From the NCBI GenBank assembly GCA_964035795.1, contig OZ038321.1:15741971-15805970 (forward strand): a stretch of DNA of 64,000 bases, in the 5' to 3' direction. Made by a program: the position numbers and the translations under genes. The first letter of the stretch is position 1. The number at the start of each line of letters is the position of its first letter. The DNA is from Pterobdella sp. o SKG-2022 (Eukaryota > Annelida > Clitellata > Hirudinida > Piscicolidae). Positions 44,901 through 57,540 of this stretch are shown here, in pieces. A model generated the notes under the pieces. The model had not been told where the DNA came from. It ran no database searches and saw only the letters and a list, made by a program, of their open reading frames with translations.

Positions 44901-47193
44901 GCAGAATGAAGTGTGGTAAGCATTTTGTAGTTCTGGAGTTGTTGCGGAAATGTTGCAAGCTTCTTGTGAAGTAGGCAATAGCCGTATGACAGACCTTTTC
45001 AATGGTATCTTAGACGAATATAAAACACCTGAAGCCTGGGATACGTTTTGCCTTTGTTGACCTAGAAAAAACCTTCGATAGAGTTCCAAGAGAAGTTGTT
45101 AGGTGGTCCTTGAGGAAGCTTGGGGTGATGGAGTGGTTAGTAAGGATGGTCAGGGCTATGTACTCTGGTAGCAAGAGTAGAGTCAGAATAAATAATGTGC
45201 TGGGTAACAAGTCTAATGTGAAGGTTGGTGTCCACCAAGGTTCTGTACTGAGCTCTTCATTCTTCATCATTGTTCTAGAAGCGCTATCCAGTGAATGCAG
45301 AAATAGGTCCGTGTGGGAATTGCTGTATGCTGATGACTTAGTGATTATCGCTAAAAGCCTAAAAGAGTTAGAGGATAGTTACTGTGCTTGGAAAAACAAG
45401 TATTGAAAGCAAGGGTCTTAGGGTGAACATGAAAAATAATGAAGGTTATGGTCAGTGCTCTAAATCATGGTCCAAGTTTCCAGTTTGAAAAACACTCTTG
45501 TGGAGTGTGTTTTGAAGGTGTTGACGTCAGCTCTATACTTTGCACTCTATGTAACCACTGGGTTCACAAACGCTGTAGTGGCCTAAAAAGCAACTTCAAA
45601 TGTAAGGCGTGTTTAGAACCTTAAGTTAGCGATGTTGTTGGTTTGAAATATAATGAATATATTTTGAAATGCTAAAGTATTAATTAGCTCTAGTGTAAAA
45701 TTCCACTTTTTGTGGTCATAGAATATACAAATATGATCATAATAAGTAGTTCATTTCATAAGACCCTTGATGCAATCATAAGACAAACATTGACAATGCA
45801 ATTCAGTATCAATATAACGCCAACCTTTTACATTATCATTGGGTAAAAAGCTAATAAACAGCACACACAAAACAGCCACTAGAGGCCCCGCCCAAGTACG
45901 AAGCGGTAGGCATGAATAAAACCAGTTCAGAAGCGTCGCAACACATCAACATTTCTGAAGAGATGAACAAGACATCCATTTGGAGGAACATAAGTTACAG
46001 TGATACGACTGAGCTGCACCCGTCTTCACAAAGCGCCCTGCCTCCCAGCATCAGAAACCGGTGGGAATTTGGAGATAATGACTCGGATGATGTCACCTCC
46101 TTTTAAGATCATATTATTTATTATAGTATTTTCTGTGTGTTTTCAAAACTATATCATATCAATATCATCTTTTTAAAGAATTTCTGCTAAATATAATGTT
46201 TTTGTGTTTTTATCAAAGCTATGTCAATTTGTCATGTTTTATGGTTTTATAATTTTATGTTATATTATGCATGCAGTATGAGATTTTATACTTAGTCGAA
46301 AACTTTAATGCAAACTTTGTTGCTTTGATATTCAGTCGTTTGCAATATCTTTGAGATTATTATAAGTTTGATAAATTACTAAGTCAAACTTGTTTTATAA
46401 GACTTCAACTTGATTATATCAAAAATTTATACTCTTGCCATAATTGACCACATCACTTGAATTAAAAATGGTTTTTTTAATTTTTGGATAATAATTTTAG
46501 ATTATCCAACAATACAATTTGAGCGGTTAAATACAACTACAAAATTCGTTATTTATGTGAAGTTTTTACAAAAATAAATCTTCTTATATAGGGAGTTTAA
46601 TAGCCGTAAGCTATGAAATAAAGATTTAAGAATTTGGAGCTTTCAGAGGCATTTAGAAAAAAAATATTCTCGCACTAACAACTGTAAGGACGCTTGTTTT
46701 CTTCTCTATCTTTTCATAGGAATTCCAAGAATTTCTTTCTATTAATAAATTCAAAACATGTTTTTTATTCACATGTTTATTAGCCTTATTATGTTATTAT
46801 TGCTGTTATTTAACGCTTATTTTGATATTTCATATCCATTATTAATGGTCTTGACTTATTTTTAAAGGTTTTCGTGTTATATATTTTTTTTATTATTTAT
46901 TTTTTTTTTGAATGCAAAAATCATAGGTTTTACATTTAAAAATAACTATAGGTATACATTATACACTTCTTTATATTTTTCAAACGCTTCTTTTATATAA
47001 TATTTCTGCAATTATTCATAATACAACTTCTAAACATAATCAAAACAGCAAGGAAAGAAAAGAAGGGCCAGTGAAGTTTAAGATAAGTGAGGAAGACGAC
47101 GACGAAGAGAAAGACCATCTGATGCAAGCACCCCCACAAATCCTTATTGAATCACCATCGAACAACGCTTCCCTCAAGGATCCCCCCGTGTGA
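29949..47193 (+). CDS. SLC4: SLC4 Na+/HCO3- cotransporter, with alternative C termini
   Basis: Common exons: 29949-30036, 30281-30430, 30958-31102, 33912-34072, 34702-34887, 36338-36456, 38083-38116, 38223-38346, 39981-40068, 40704-40850, 40982-41088, 41241-41415, 41522-41655, 41718-42037, 42157-42222, 42286-42467, 42542-42655, 42768-42932, 43055-43233, 43525-43597, 43732-43800, 44068-44244 and 44405-44545: exactly 1048 codons, all in phase. Ends: 45876-46106 (1124 residues, ending VTSF) or 47053-47193 (1094), optionally via 45876-45905 (1104). The cytoplasmic domain has [37 protein letters not shown] and [16 protein letters not shown]. The membrane domain has [35 protein letters not shown] and [13 protein letters not shown]. 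The third extracellular loop has sequons NCT, NFT, NET and NVT. Matches the NBCe/NBCn branch (SLC4A4/7/10) better than anion exchangers. Moves Na+ with bicarbonate or carbonate at the plasma membrane for pH control. The DIDS-site motif KKMIK is replaced by SKQFS. Confidence 0.92.
31870..32876 (+). mobile_element. Decayed LINE endonuclease fragment in SLC4 intron 3
   Basis: Translation shows eroded endonuclease blocks: an [13 protein letters not shown] start (about 31885), a [17 protein letters not shown] (GDxN-like) and [12 protein letters not shown] stretch (about 32305-32390), and later pieces with many stops. It ends near a (TATC)n run at 32861-32875, preceded by ACCCTCAGTATAGTGG, a 3' end also seen at 39885. 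Same endonuclease clade as the nested element at 8741, but much older. Confidence 0.6.
39240..39910 (+). mobile_element. Decayed LINE 3' fragment in SLC4 intron 8
   Basis: [10 protein letters not shown] (about 39339-39368) and [16 protein letters not shown] (about 39640-39690) match the region after the reverse-transcriptase core. It ends with CACCCTCGGTATAGCG (39884-39899), matching the 3' end of the 31870-32876 fragment. Full of stops; not coding. Confidence 0.55.
44634..45624 (+). mobile_element. LINE reverse-transcriptase fragment in an SLC4 intron
   Basis: Sits between the last shared SLC4 exon (ends 44545) and alternative terminal exon A (starts 45876), same orientation. 44634-44788 encodes the pre-RT linker ([18 protein letters not shown]), related to the nested element at 9840. 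About 45046-45406 encodes [28 protein letters not shown] and [11 protein letters not shown] with the YADD box intact. 45439-45624 encodes a C-terminal zinc finger ([22 protein letters not shown]), typical of this LINE clade. Stops and at least two frameshifts make it dead. No endonuclease here: 5' truncated. Confidence 0.8.
46573..46578 (+). terminator. Polyadenylation signal for SLC4 isoform A
   Basis: AATAAA 467 bases after the VTSF stop; a second AATAAA follows at 46617-46622. Either could end the transcript using the 45876-46106 exon. Confidence 0.4.
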
Positions 47194-47480
47194 AGTGTCC
47201 ATTAGGCGGGTTCCATATGCTTGATCTGAGGTTCCATTGATGCTTTTAATGTAGTTTATTGTCTGTTGAAGGTTTGATGGCGTAAATGTCGTTTTTAATG
47301 TTTTATAAATGTTTTAAGGTATATTTAAAAAGTTGGAAAGCACTTGTGAAAGAATATGAGTAATTAGTTGGCAGTGTTGATACCTCCTTGCGAGCTTGCA
47401 TAGTTTTGTTGTAAACCCTTTTAATATTATGGTATTAACGAACGAGTTAATGTTTTAATTAACTGTTTTATTATCAAATC

Positions 47481-47486
47481 AATAAA
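47481..47486 (+). terminator. Polyadenylation signal for SLC4 isoform B
   Basis: AATAAA 288 bases after the stop at 47191-47193. Confidence 0.5.
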
Positions 47487-50400
47487 TTATAACTGATCAT
47501 TTATCAGTTTTTGGGAGTTTCGTTTTTAAATATATCATTTTTTAAAAATGTATTTGAATTGATGTTTGATGATTATTAAATGTGGCATGGTTTTGAGATA
47601 TGACGAGTTTCATGACTCTTAAAAGTGTTTGATTGGCAAAGAACTTTTCATGCTTTCTGGATGGTGTGGTTGTTATGGTTGAATCAAATGTTTCGTCCTC
47701 TTTATTTTTTGGTTTTTGAAGCAAATACGCGTGTCGCAGCGTTTTAACTTACCATTGAGCAAAATTTTATTTGTGTCTGATATCATTGTAGTAGAGGTAT
47801 GCAATATTTGGATGTTTCTGCAAGAATTCCACTTTTAAAATTCATTTTCAAGATACGAGCAAGTTTTGTAGTGTGTTTTTCAATATCTTAAGCCCCATAT
47901 AAATTCAATCTTTAACACTTGATAATATTTAAAATTTCAATGAAGAGTTTTTATTGTGTATCTTATGAAGATATATATAAAATGCATCATCTCATTATTA
48001 GCTTTTATTCTGAAAAAGTTTTATCTGTTTTAATGTCAAATTTCCATTTAAAGTACTTTGTATCAATTTTTTGTGGGTCCTTCAATACAAAAAAATATCA
48101 TCTTTGGAAGTCATTATTTTTTTTGTCAGCGTGTGTATTAATTGACTTTCAATAACATTTTACCATTCTGAAAGATTTTTTTTAGACAAATGATAGCTTG
48201 TATACGGCTAGCTATATTGGCATAATTTAATCTTTACAATTGAATAGTCTGACTTTTGCATTAAAATTAAAGATATACATATGTACCAACATTTTAAATG
48301 AAATTCATATGCTTTTGTGAATTTGCAAGTATTTTATTCAACGTAAAAAATTATTACTACTTTGGTTTCCAATATTTGAAGTGATTTCTGATAAGGGTTC
48401 AAACGGTTTCTTCATGACTTGAAGTGTATTGTTCGGAAAGTGCTGTTCAGTAATATGAAAAATTAAATCCAAGTGAAAAATTTATTTTGAAATATATTAT
48501 TGGTTATAATGTGACAGCATCATGAAGTATATCTGTGCTCCTTACATGGTCAGTTTTAGATCGTTATCAACAATAGGTTAGAGTAGTCGTGGTTGTATAT
48601 TAGGTATGGAAACTTAAATTACACAAAAAACTTTGTCATTTGTAGTCTCATAATATATGTCAAAATAGCCCACTGAAAAATAATAGATACTATAGGCTAA
48701 TATGTCCATTGTTGTTTTTTGGCTTTTACTGAAATAGACATAAATTTAAGTTATACCTCAAAGAGATGAATTATTTGAGATTGATTATTTTATGTTTTTA
48801 TAGCTTTTATATTGCCACCAACAGTGGTTTATCAAGTTTCAAATAGGTTTGACATTTTTATAGGTTTCAAGCTTTGCATTGTGTTCATTTAGAAAGTTTA
48901 GTCATATATTACAGTTTTACTTATTGATTTTTATAGGAAGGTTTTTCATTTACATGAAAATTCTTTTTCTCAATTATTTAGTAGCGGTGTAACAAAATAA
49001 AATAACTTTTTGATGGAACTCTCAAAAAATGTAGTTTAAAAATGAGCGACTTGACTTTTCTAAAAAATATTCGGTTAAAAAGAGTTAGTAATTTTCAAAA
49101 TGATTTGAAGGCTATTTGAGCCGTTCAGATTTGGCTCTTCTATCCTATACTTTAGAAAGAAGATTTATCAGATGTTTTGTGAGATAAAAAGTTACATAGT
49201 TTGCAGTTAACAAGTGATGGCTAAATAAAAGGTACATTATTTAAAACACTTTGGAACTGATTCTAACTGTAAGGACAAGACAACTCATGCTAAATAGATA
49301 ATTAGGCTAATGTTCTACCTTTGAGCTATTCAGGCTTACAGCTTTCCAGTGTGTTCAGTGTAACTTCAGGATCCATGTGAAGTGACGAAAGATTACATGT
49401 GATCTTAAAACTAGCCAAGGTTTTTGTCTGAAATATGTATAAAATGTAGTGTGGATTTGATTAGAAAACTTGTTGAATCGTTTTTTAATAGTGTTAATAA
49501 ATCGCATTTTTTGGTACTTATGTAGAAGTTCCCTCTAGCGAAGATAGATAAGTGGTGGAAGTCTGCTTGAAGTTATTTATATTATATCTTTCAAGAATTC
49601 TATACTTAAAATAAAAAAACGAATTTATAAAAATTGTTTTGAACGAGGAATGTTGTATTTGGTTGAGGTTCGATGTCTTAGACTAGGTTTTTGAAAATAA
49701 GCACAAAAAGCTATGTTTAGAGCAATTTACAAGATATTTATCGAATAAGTTGATCCATTTGAGTGTTTCAGTCTTTTGTTATGTTTGAACATTCTTTAAC
49801 CCAATAATGAAGTGTTTAATTTTTTATATAAGTTTTTGAAACAATTTTTTTGAACGTTCCATAAAATACTGAGTTTTTGTCGCTTCACAAAATGATTAAT
49901 CAGCGTAGTGTAAAATATACAAGGCTTATAAAGCGTTTGTACTACTAAACTTTTCCAGTTCACTTTATAATTAGAAGATTTGAATATGATTTGAACAGAA
50001 ACCATAATTTAAAAAAATAAAAATTATCAAAAAAGTAAAAATTGTTTTCAAACCTAACCAAAGCTTTTGTTTTTATTCTTTTTTTTTTCAAAACAGTATT
50101 TTTTATTGTACTGATGAATATATTTGTATAATGAGCATTTAAATATTAAAATAAAACTTAGGTTATGATTGTGATTATTAAAACTATCACAAGTGGAAAA
50201 GTTAATTTCATAATAATAAAAAATAACTTTCGTTTAAAAATCATTTAAAAAGGTATTCTTTTAAATTTTAAACTCTTGGTTGACCATAATCCTTCAACAT
50301 ATTTCGACATCATTACTCGAGTATGAAAAACATTTTTATTCAAATAAATTCATTTTAATCTTTTAGCAATCTGTAAATACCGTTATAATCGAAGGGAATG

Positions 50401-52185
50401 TCAACGAATTCTTTCCTAAGTACTTAGTCAGAAACTGGACATATAGACAACTGAAGTATAACCATAAGATAGATGATATAACACAATTTTTATGTTCTTT
50501 TTCCAGCCTTTTTTTCTCTGAAGAACGCAAAGTTTTTTTTTAAAGGCATCTATGCCTCAATGAAGAGTTATGAATATCGGTCAATGGGAAGTGTTACTCA
50601 AAAAGTTTAAAGATTTGGTGGCATAGGTATAATGTATATCATAAAGGAAACCAATCGTTTAATAAACAGTGTTGGATAGCAAAGTTTGGATAAGATTTCT
50701 TTTGGCCTTTTATGACCAATCTTATGATAATCTTTAGTGTAGTCTCAAAAATGTTGTATGAATTTTTTTTTCAAAAAAACTATTTTTCAGGTTCCTTGAA
50801 GTCCCAATATAAAACAATTATATCTTTCTTAGACATATTGCTCAAAAGTTCTAAAAACAACAGATTATATATTTTTTGGTATAATGGAAGCAAACCCAAT
50901 TTGAAGTGCAACTGCCTCACCACCGAGAAACCTCATGTTCATGACAAGTGAAGTGATTTTTTCAATAAAATGCAAAATTTTGACGAAAATGTTATAAACA
51001 GCAAAAAAATTTTTTTTGTCTGTTTTATGTAGTTTATTTTGAGCACAACATCTTAATTAACGTATATTTCTGCAAGTTGCTTGTGAAAAAAGTCTTACTC
51101 ATTGCTGTATTTATGAAGTTCTTAGCCACATAAATTGTTCTTAGTTTTCATTTATGATTTTTGGTATTGTCTGCAAAAGATTCGCAATCAATGCTTCAAT
51201 ATGTAGAGGTGTGTATCTTTTTGACCAAATAAGCAGATGTGCAGTTCCGCCGTTTTTGCTTGGATAGGAGACGTTCACCTAAAATCATCTTTTCTAATGA
51301 AAATTTTTTTGTTATTTAAATTTTTAACTTGTGATAAAAAAGACATAAACATGAAAATGAAAAAATATACACATTTCTTGAGTGAAACAAGCAATACTTT
51401 TTCCTTTTTACATTTCAGGCAATATGTATATTAAGGAATCGTTCAAATTGTTTTCATGATGATTTGAAGGTCTTATTTGGAAGTAATAATTGTGAAAGAA
51501 ATTTTCCAAAATTTAAATTATGATCTTAAGAATAACTGAAAAAAATGTCTTTTGTATAATTCCAATAAAAAAGTTTCTAAACAAAACTCATATAAAAAGT
51601 GTTTTATAGAATTTCAAAATAAATTTTTCTAATACTTACGGATCAAGCTACTGAAAATTTCAAATAAAAGCAAGACTTCCGCTTTCTCATTGTTATCAAA
51701 AGAAAATAAGCTGACACTTAGAAAAAACGACTTTAATTGATAAAATTTTTGCTCAAAAAGTTGATAAAACTTTAGGTTATAAATAGATTCATTAGCACCT
51801 GATGCTTATAACCTGACATACAACAGATGATATCGTATTTTGTTATATTGTTATCAAAATCACCTACCACATGAAGTCACGACTATTTTTATCCGTTATT
51901 TTGTAGTATTCAGTGGATTTATTCTAAAAATTATTTTTCCAAATATAACTAACTTTGGAGTTGTGGTATTTTTAGTAATTTTTGTTTAAAAACACAAATC
52001 AATAAGGTTTCGTGTTAACACAAACTTCATATGCTTTTGACACTTCAGCTAGTATGAAAAGTCTTGGAATTATTTCTTTCAGAAAATCTTTTTATTAGAT
52101 CGACATAAAAAATATCTTCACATAAAGCTAGAGATGATTATGATATCTTTGTTCGTTCATGATTGCTTCTTAATAACTTTCTAAC

Positions 52186-52309
52186 CTTGTGATGGACCTT
52201 GCAAAGCTTGTAGGCATTCAAGCGTTTGGCAGTCATAAGTTTGTGTGCTTTTGGTAGTTTTTCTATTATCTTCCACTATGACAAAGACCTTGTAGTTTGA
52301 AGGGTTAAA
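52186..52309 (-). other. Possible isolated exon
   Basis: On the minus strand an acceptor-like GTTCAG precedes an open stretch including NYKVFVIVEDNRKTTKS and YDCQTLECLQALQ, ending at a donor-like ACAAG|GTTAG (52186) or GCAAG|GTCCA (52198). Composition is more coding-like than the flanks. I cannot name the protein and find no partner exons nearby. Confidence 0.22.
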
Positions 52310-54434
52310 CTGAACACAATTTGCAAAATTGAATTTTAATCTATACTTTAAATATTTATTTACAGTCAAATAGGAGTATTTAGAATTTTTTTTTGTTATA
52401 TGAATATGTTTTAGATGGATGATTCACAATCTTTTTGCACTTTGAACAAGAAAAACAAACACTCAAACAAAAGGAGTCTTATATGGCAGCTTGAGACTAA
52501 TAAAGTCTTCAAAACTACTTGGATTTTTATTCTCCTTGTTTTATTCTTTTTATCTTCCTTTTCCAAAAAATTTCTTCCATATTATTGATTCATTTTTATC
52601 AGGATTTAAAAGTATTTGCGACTTTTTTTCTTTTTTTTGAGAATTTTTGTATAACAAAGCTTATAAATGAGATTTCCACTGAATAACTCGAGCTTTTTTT
52701 AACTTATATATTTCACTTGCGAAAATTCACATCCAAAACTGATGAAGACTATAATTTGCCACAAGTTGAATCATTTTCTAAGTTATAATAGTTTTTGTTT
52801 TTTAATTATGGAAGCAGCAAATTTGATGTTTACTATTTATATTCACAAATGTATTATTGAATGCGAATAATTTTTAATTTAAGGTCAAAAACTGATGATT
52901 CTTCACAGATAAAACTCAAGCTATTTTTATGCCTATTTACAAACTTTTCTTCAATTTTTTCACAGTTGTGTTTTGTGGCTGAACAATAAACGATAAACTG
53001 AAAATAAATATTAAACTTGATGAGATAACGTGAGTTTATAGTAGGAAATAAGTTTATTATATTTGTGAAGTTTTATAAATGAGACAAACCTACTCCTGCT
53101 ACTTATTATGAAGGACACGAAAAAATTTAATCATTTTATTAAACTTTAAATGATTTTGCTAGCCATATGAAATTCCTGTAAACTTGGTGGAGCAATAAGT
53201 GAATGAAGCACAGACGATGAAATAGAGTGCCATGGAAAGCTTTTTTTGAGGTACTGATTGATGGGTTAGTGGTAATGATGGGAGCTACCAACAATCATGA
53301 CGCAAATGACTCGATAGATTGCTGTTATCACCATGATATATGTAAATAATTATTTAAAGCTTTTTCAAATGTTTTGTTTTATTTTTGAAATTTAATTTTT
53401 CAAATCTATATATGAGAAAAATTGAATGGCGTAATGAGAGATGAAAAATTTGTGACACGATTAAGCTCTGTTCATTTTCTCAAAAAATGTCTGCCAAAAA
53501 TTTCACTGAGAAACAAATCAAAACACACTCTTGAGATCAATGATAGCACTTAAAAAGTGATTAACTTAAAAATGAATTTTTAAAGTCGTAATTAGTTTAA
53601 TATATCCTTGACTTTTTTTAGTTAATTGAAACCATTGATGAGGTTAGTGGTTGTCAGCATTGTTTTATAGCCTTAATATTCCGCGAAATTTGCAAAAAAA
53701 GTTATAATTAAATGTTGAGATATGTGAAGTAATTTTTAACTGTGAAAAACTTTAATTTAAACCGTCTCGAAGCAATGTACAAGTGAATAAAGAAGATAAA
53801 TTAAACTTCAGCTCATCTAATAAAAAGAGAATTAAAGAGAACATTTTTATTCTTGAAAATCATTTTCTAAACTACAGACAGAAATGATTGAAACTGAGTT
53901 GACTGGTTAGCAACAAATTTCGTTTTTTCATACTCCAATTCTAATTTATCTTCTTTTCACGCCATTAAAACTCGTTTCCGACACTACTCTCGTTGCCGTG
54001 GGCAGAATAAAATGGAACAAATTTCGATTTGAAAATCTTTGGAAACGTCAGGAATCCTTCAAATGCATTTATGAAGTTATAATTTATGAAATAAAAAGCA
54101 AAAGATTTCATTGCTTATTCTTTGCAGGTTGTTTTTTGAAATTTTAATTTTGTTTTGGATATATTAATTCAAAGAGGATTTTATTTTTAATTTTTTTTAG
54201 GAAGCATTAAAAGCGATTAGGATTAAAGCATAACACGAAATGCGCCTATCACTTCTGCAAGCTATCAACCTAAAAGTTTATAAAAAATTCATTAGTCAAC
54301 GAAAACTAAGTGTAAAAAATAAATTCCAAAATTTTTTTTCTTTGATTTTATATAAGAAGTATAACTTGAAACTTTTGAAATCAAAAATTATTTATACTCG
54401 TACAAAATCATTTGAAAAACATACAAAAACAAGA

Positions 54435-54804
<370 letters not shown>

Positions 54805-57336
54805 GAAACCTTATTTCGATCAGCAACCTCTTGCCAACTGTCCTTTAATGGCTCCTTTAATAGATAATATTAGTTATGTCTTTTTTATTCTCTTATAAAG
54901 ATTATTGATTTTAAAAATAATATTAAGCAGAATATTTCTCACTAATATCAAGCCTCTTATGCCTCCACTTCCATCTCTGACTACACATGCACCTCTTTGA
55001 GCTTCCTACCATTCGAACTATTATTACAGCTTAATATGCTGATGCTTTGAAGTTTAGTGAATGTTTTAACTAACATATCATAACTTTGAAAGTAAAATTT
55101 TTATTTAAGCTTTATGCTTCGTTTTCCATAAAAAATTAATCTGAATTCACGCGACATTTGCTGCGAGTAGTAATCAATGCTTCAGAAAGTGCAGTTTTAT
55201 AAAAAACCTCCCATAAAAAACCCTTATCAAACAATTGTTTAAGAAAGCACCAGTTTCGATATAAATAAGAAAAGACGAAGTTTTGTTATATTTTGATTGA
55301 GTTATTCAAGCTTAAATGTTCACTTTGAAAACATATGAACGATGGGCCCTGCAAAAACTGTTTTGATCTTTTGTAATATCACTCATTCATTCAAAGCCTT
55401 CGTTAAAAAAAGACAAAATAGAAGAAACACTGACATTAAATATTACCGGGGATAATCCTAATGTGCAAATAAACTAGGCTATATTTTACCGAAAGATATT
55501 TATTTTCGTGAAAAAAACATTTAAAAAAATGTGTTTGAAAATTTTGTATGCAATAACTTTTGGATTTAAATTTTGTTGGAAATTTTGTTTGCGACGTTTT
55601 TAAACGATAAATAACTTTTGAAAGAGCATTCGTTACACATGAGTCGATAATATAATTTCTTATAATGAAGAAATCGAAAAATCACTTTCTAAGGGGAATT
55701 TTCTAATGGAGGTATATAAACGAAAACTCGAGGAATTCAAACTGATACCTCTGTACGTTAGCACAGAAAATTTCTTCAATCGGCGCTTTTTAGATGCAGA
55801 AAATAGTGATTTAAAGGAAGACTCGCCAAGTTATTTCCAAAAAAACTAATGAAAATTAATTTTTTTTATTATTAATATAAAATTTTTCAAACTGCTGTGC
55901 ATAGAAAGTTTAAAATAAAACAAAGATTGAATAAAAAAGCAACATAACTTATGGCTTAAACAAAAACAAAACTTCAAGATAAATATAAGTATACTGCAAC
56001 GTATACATCAAATTCAAGTCTTATAATAACTTCATATTGTTAAATTATAATTACGTCCTCAAAACCGCATTTAACACGCTTAAAATTCTTTTTTCACAAC
56101 ACTAAGTGCATTAAGAAACACGTTAAAGACGCTTTATAAGCTGTTCTTTTTTTTTAACACTTTTTCACACTTCGACTCACGATTTTGCACGAAAATTTTA
56201 GGACGTTTTTAATGGCTGCACGAAGTTTTCAACAAAATAAAAACTAGCTTTGATGTATTCACGATATTTTGAAAAAGATTCAACCCTTTTTTGGTTTCTA
56301 GCCAAGTTTAATGATATTTTTAATTTGTTTAAAAGCTTTTAAGTCAATGAAAATTTTGTGTTTTTCAATTTTTAAAGATATACAAACGTCAATGAAACTA
56401 AATAAGTTGCTTTTTAAAGGAAATTTTCCAAATAATATATATGTGGAAATTAGATGCAGAAAAATTTTAAAAATGAACTCGGTCTCTCATTATAATTGGC
56501 TGTAGTGAAGAACAAAAACGAGACAATTTTTCTTTTTAATAGCGAAACTTTACAGTTAACGTCTCACCTTGCTGAATACAGAGTTTGTCATCAGTTTTTT
56601 GAGTTGAAAACTTGTTTTTTGATATAATTTTGATAATTAAAATTCCTTTATCGAATTTTTTTCTCAAAGCCTACATGCTAAACACATTTCCTAACATTTT
56701 ATTCAAAACTAAGAAATCATTAATAGGGCCACTTTTTTTAAAAATTCTCAAAAATTATAAAAGAATTATTTTACTGCAAAACGATTTTTTTGAATGTCAA
56801 TTTTTATTTTTTGTCTTTATAGACATTTTTTATTCAAAAAATTAATGACGAAATCATAATAGTTACAATTGAAAAATTTTTAAAACAATATTTAAATTCT
56901 ATTCAAAAATGATTTTTTGATTTCACCAATATCTATCGATTTTTTAATTTTATTCATGCATAAAATAGGACTATTTACAAAATATACAACAGAACCCGGC
57001 ATAAATCTTTTCATATACAAAGTAATTTCTTTACATTCACAAAAGTTAGTAGTGAGCAGTAAGGCGTGTCTCAGTATGCATGACTCACATCAGCCAACCT
57101 TTTATTCTCCTTTCATATATCCCTTTTGTTATTCACTTAGTATAGAATATTTTATGTTACCTTCTTTCATTTCATCTCCGTTAAATTTTATTCAGAGCTA
57201 CACATTTCTCTCTACATCTTGACGGATTTTCAACCAAACACACACTGAAACGTGTATGTGTAGAAAATTATTAAAAAGTCAATTATTATAAAAACACTAT
57301 TGGATCAGATTAAAAGCATGTTTCAGGATGCGGGTG

Positions 57337-57540
57337 TCAGCCGCAGCAGCGCACACGTTTGCGGGATGAATAGGTTAGAGGCCGTTTGAGTAATGTTTCT
57401 ATTTGCATTTCAGCTCCATCTTTCATTATTAATTGTCACCCTCTCTGTTTCAGCCAGATTAGGCACGTTTTCTTTTCACTAATCGTGCTCTTTTAGCTTA
57501 TGCTGGAAGGATACATTACAATAAGCAGAAATTACTTTTA
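57337..57540. other. GC-richer non-coding patch with homeodomain/POU-like sites
   Basis: Stands out from AT-rich flanks. It holds ATTTGCAT (57401-57408, a POU octamer half), ATTATTAATTG (57425-57435, a double homeodomain-type site) and AGATTAGG. No ORF. Candidate cis-regulatory module; based on composition and motifs only. Confidence 0.25.

Noticed and set aside
56612..57222. ORFs of 77 and 101 codons at 56612 and 56917
   Set aside because: Phe/Ile/Lys-rich products expected from AT-rich DNA; no motif or homologue.
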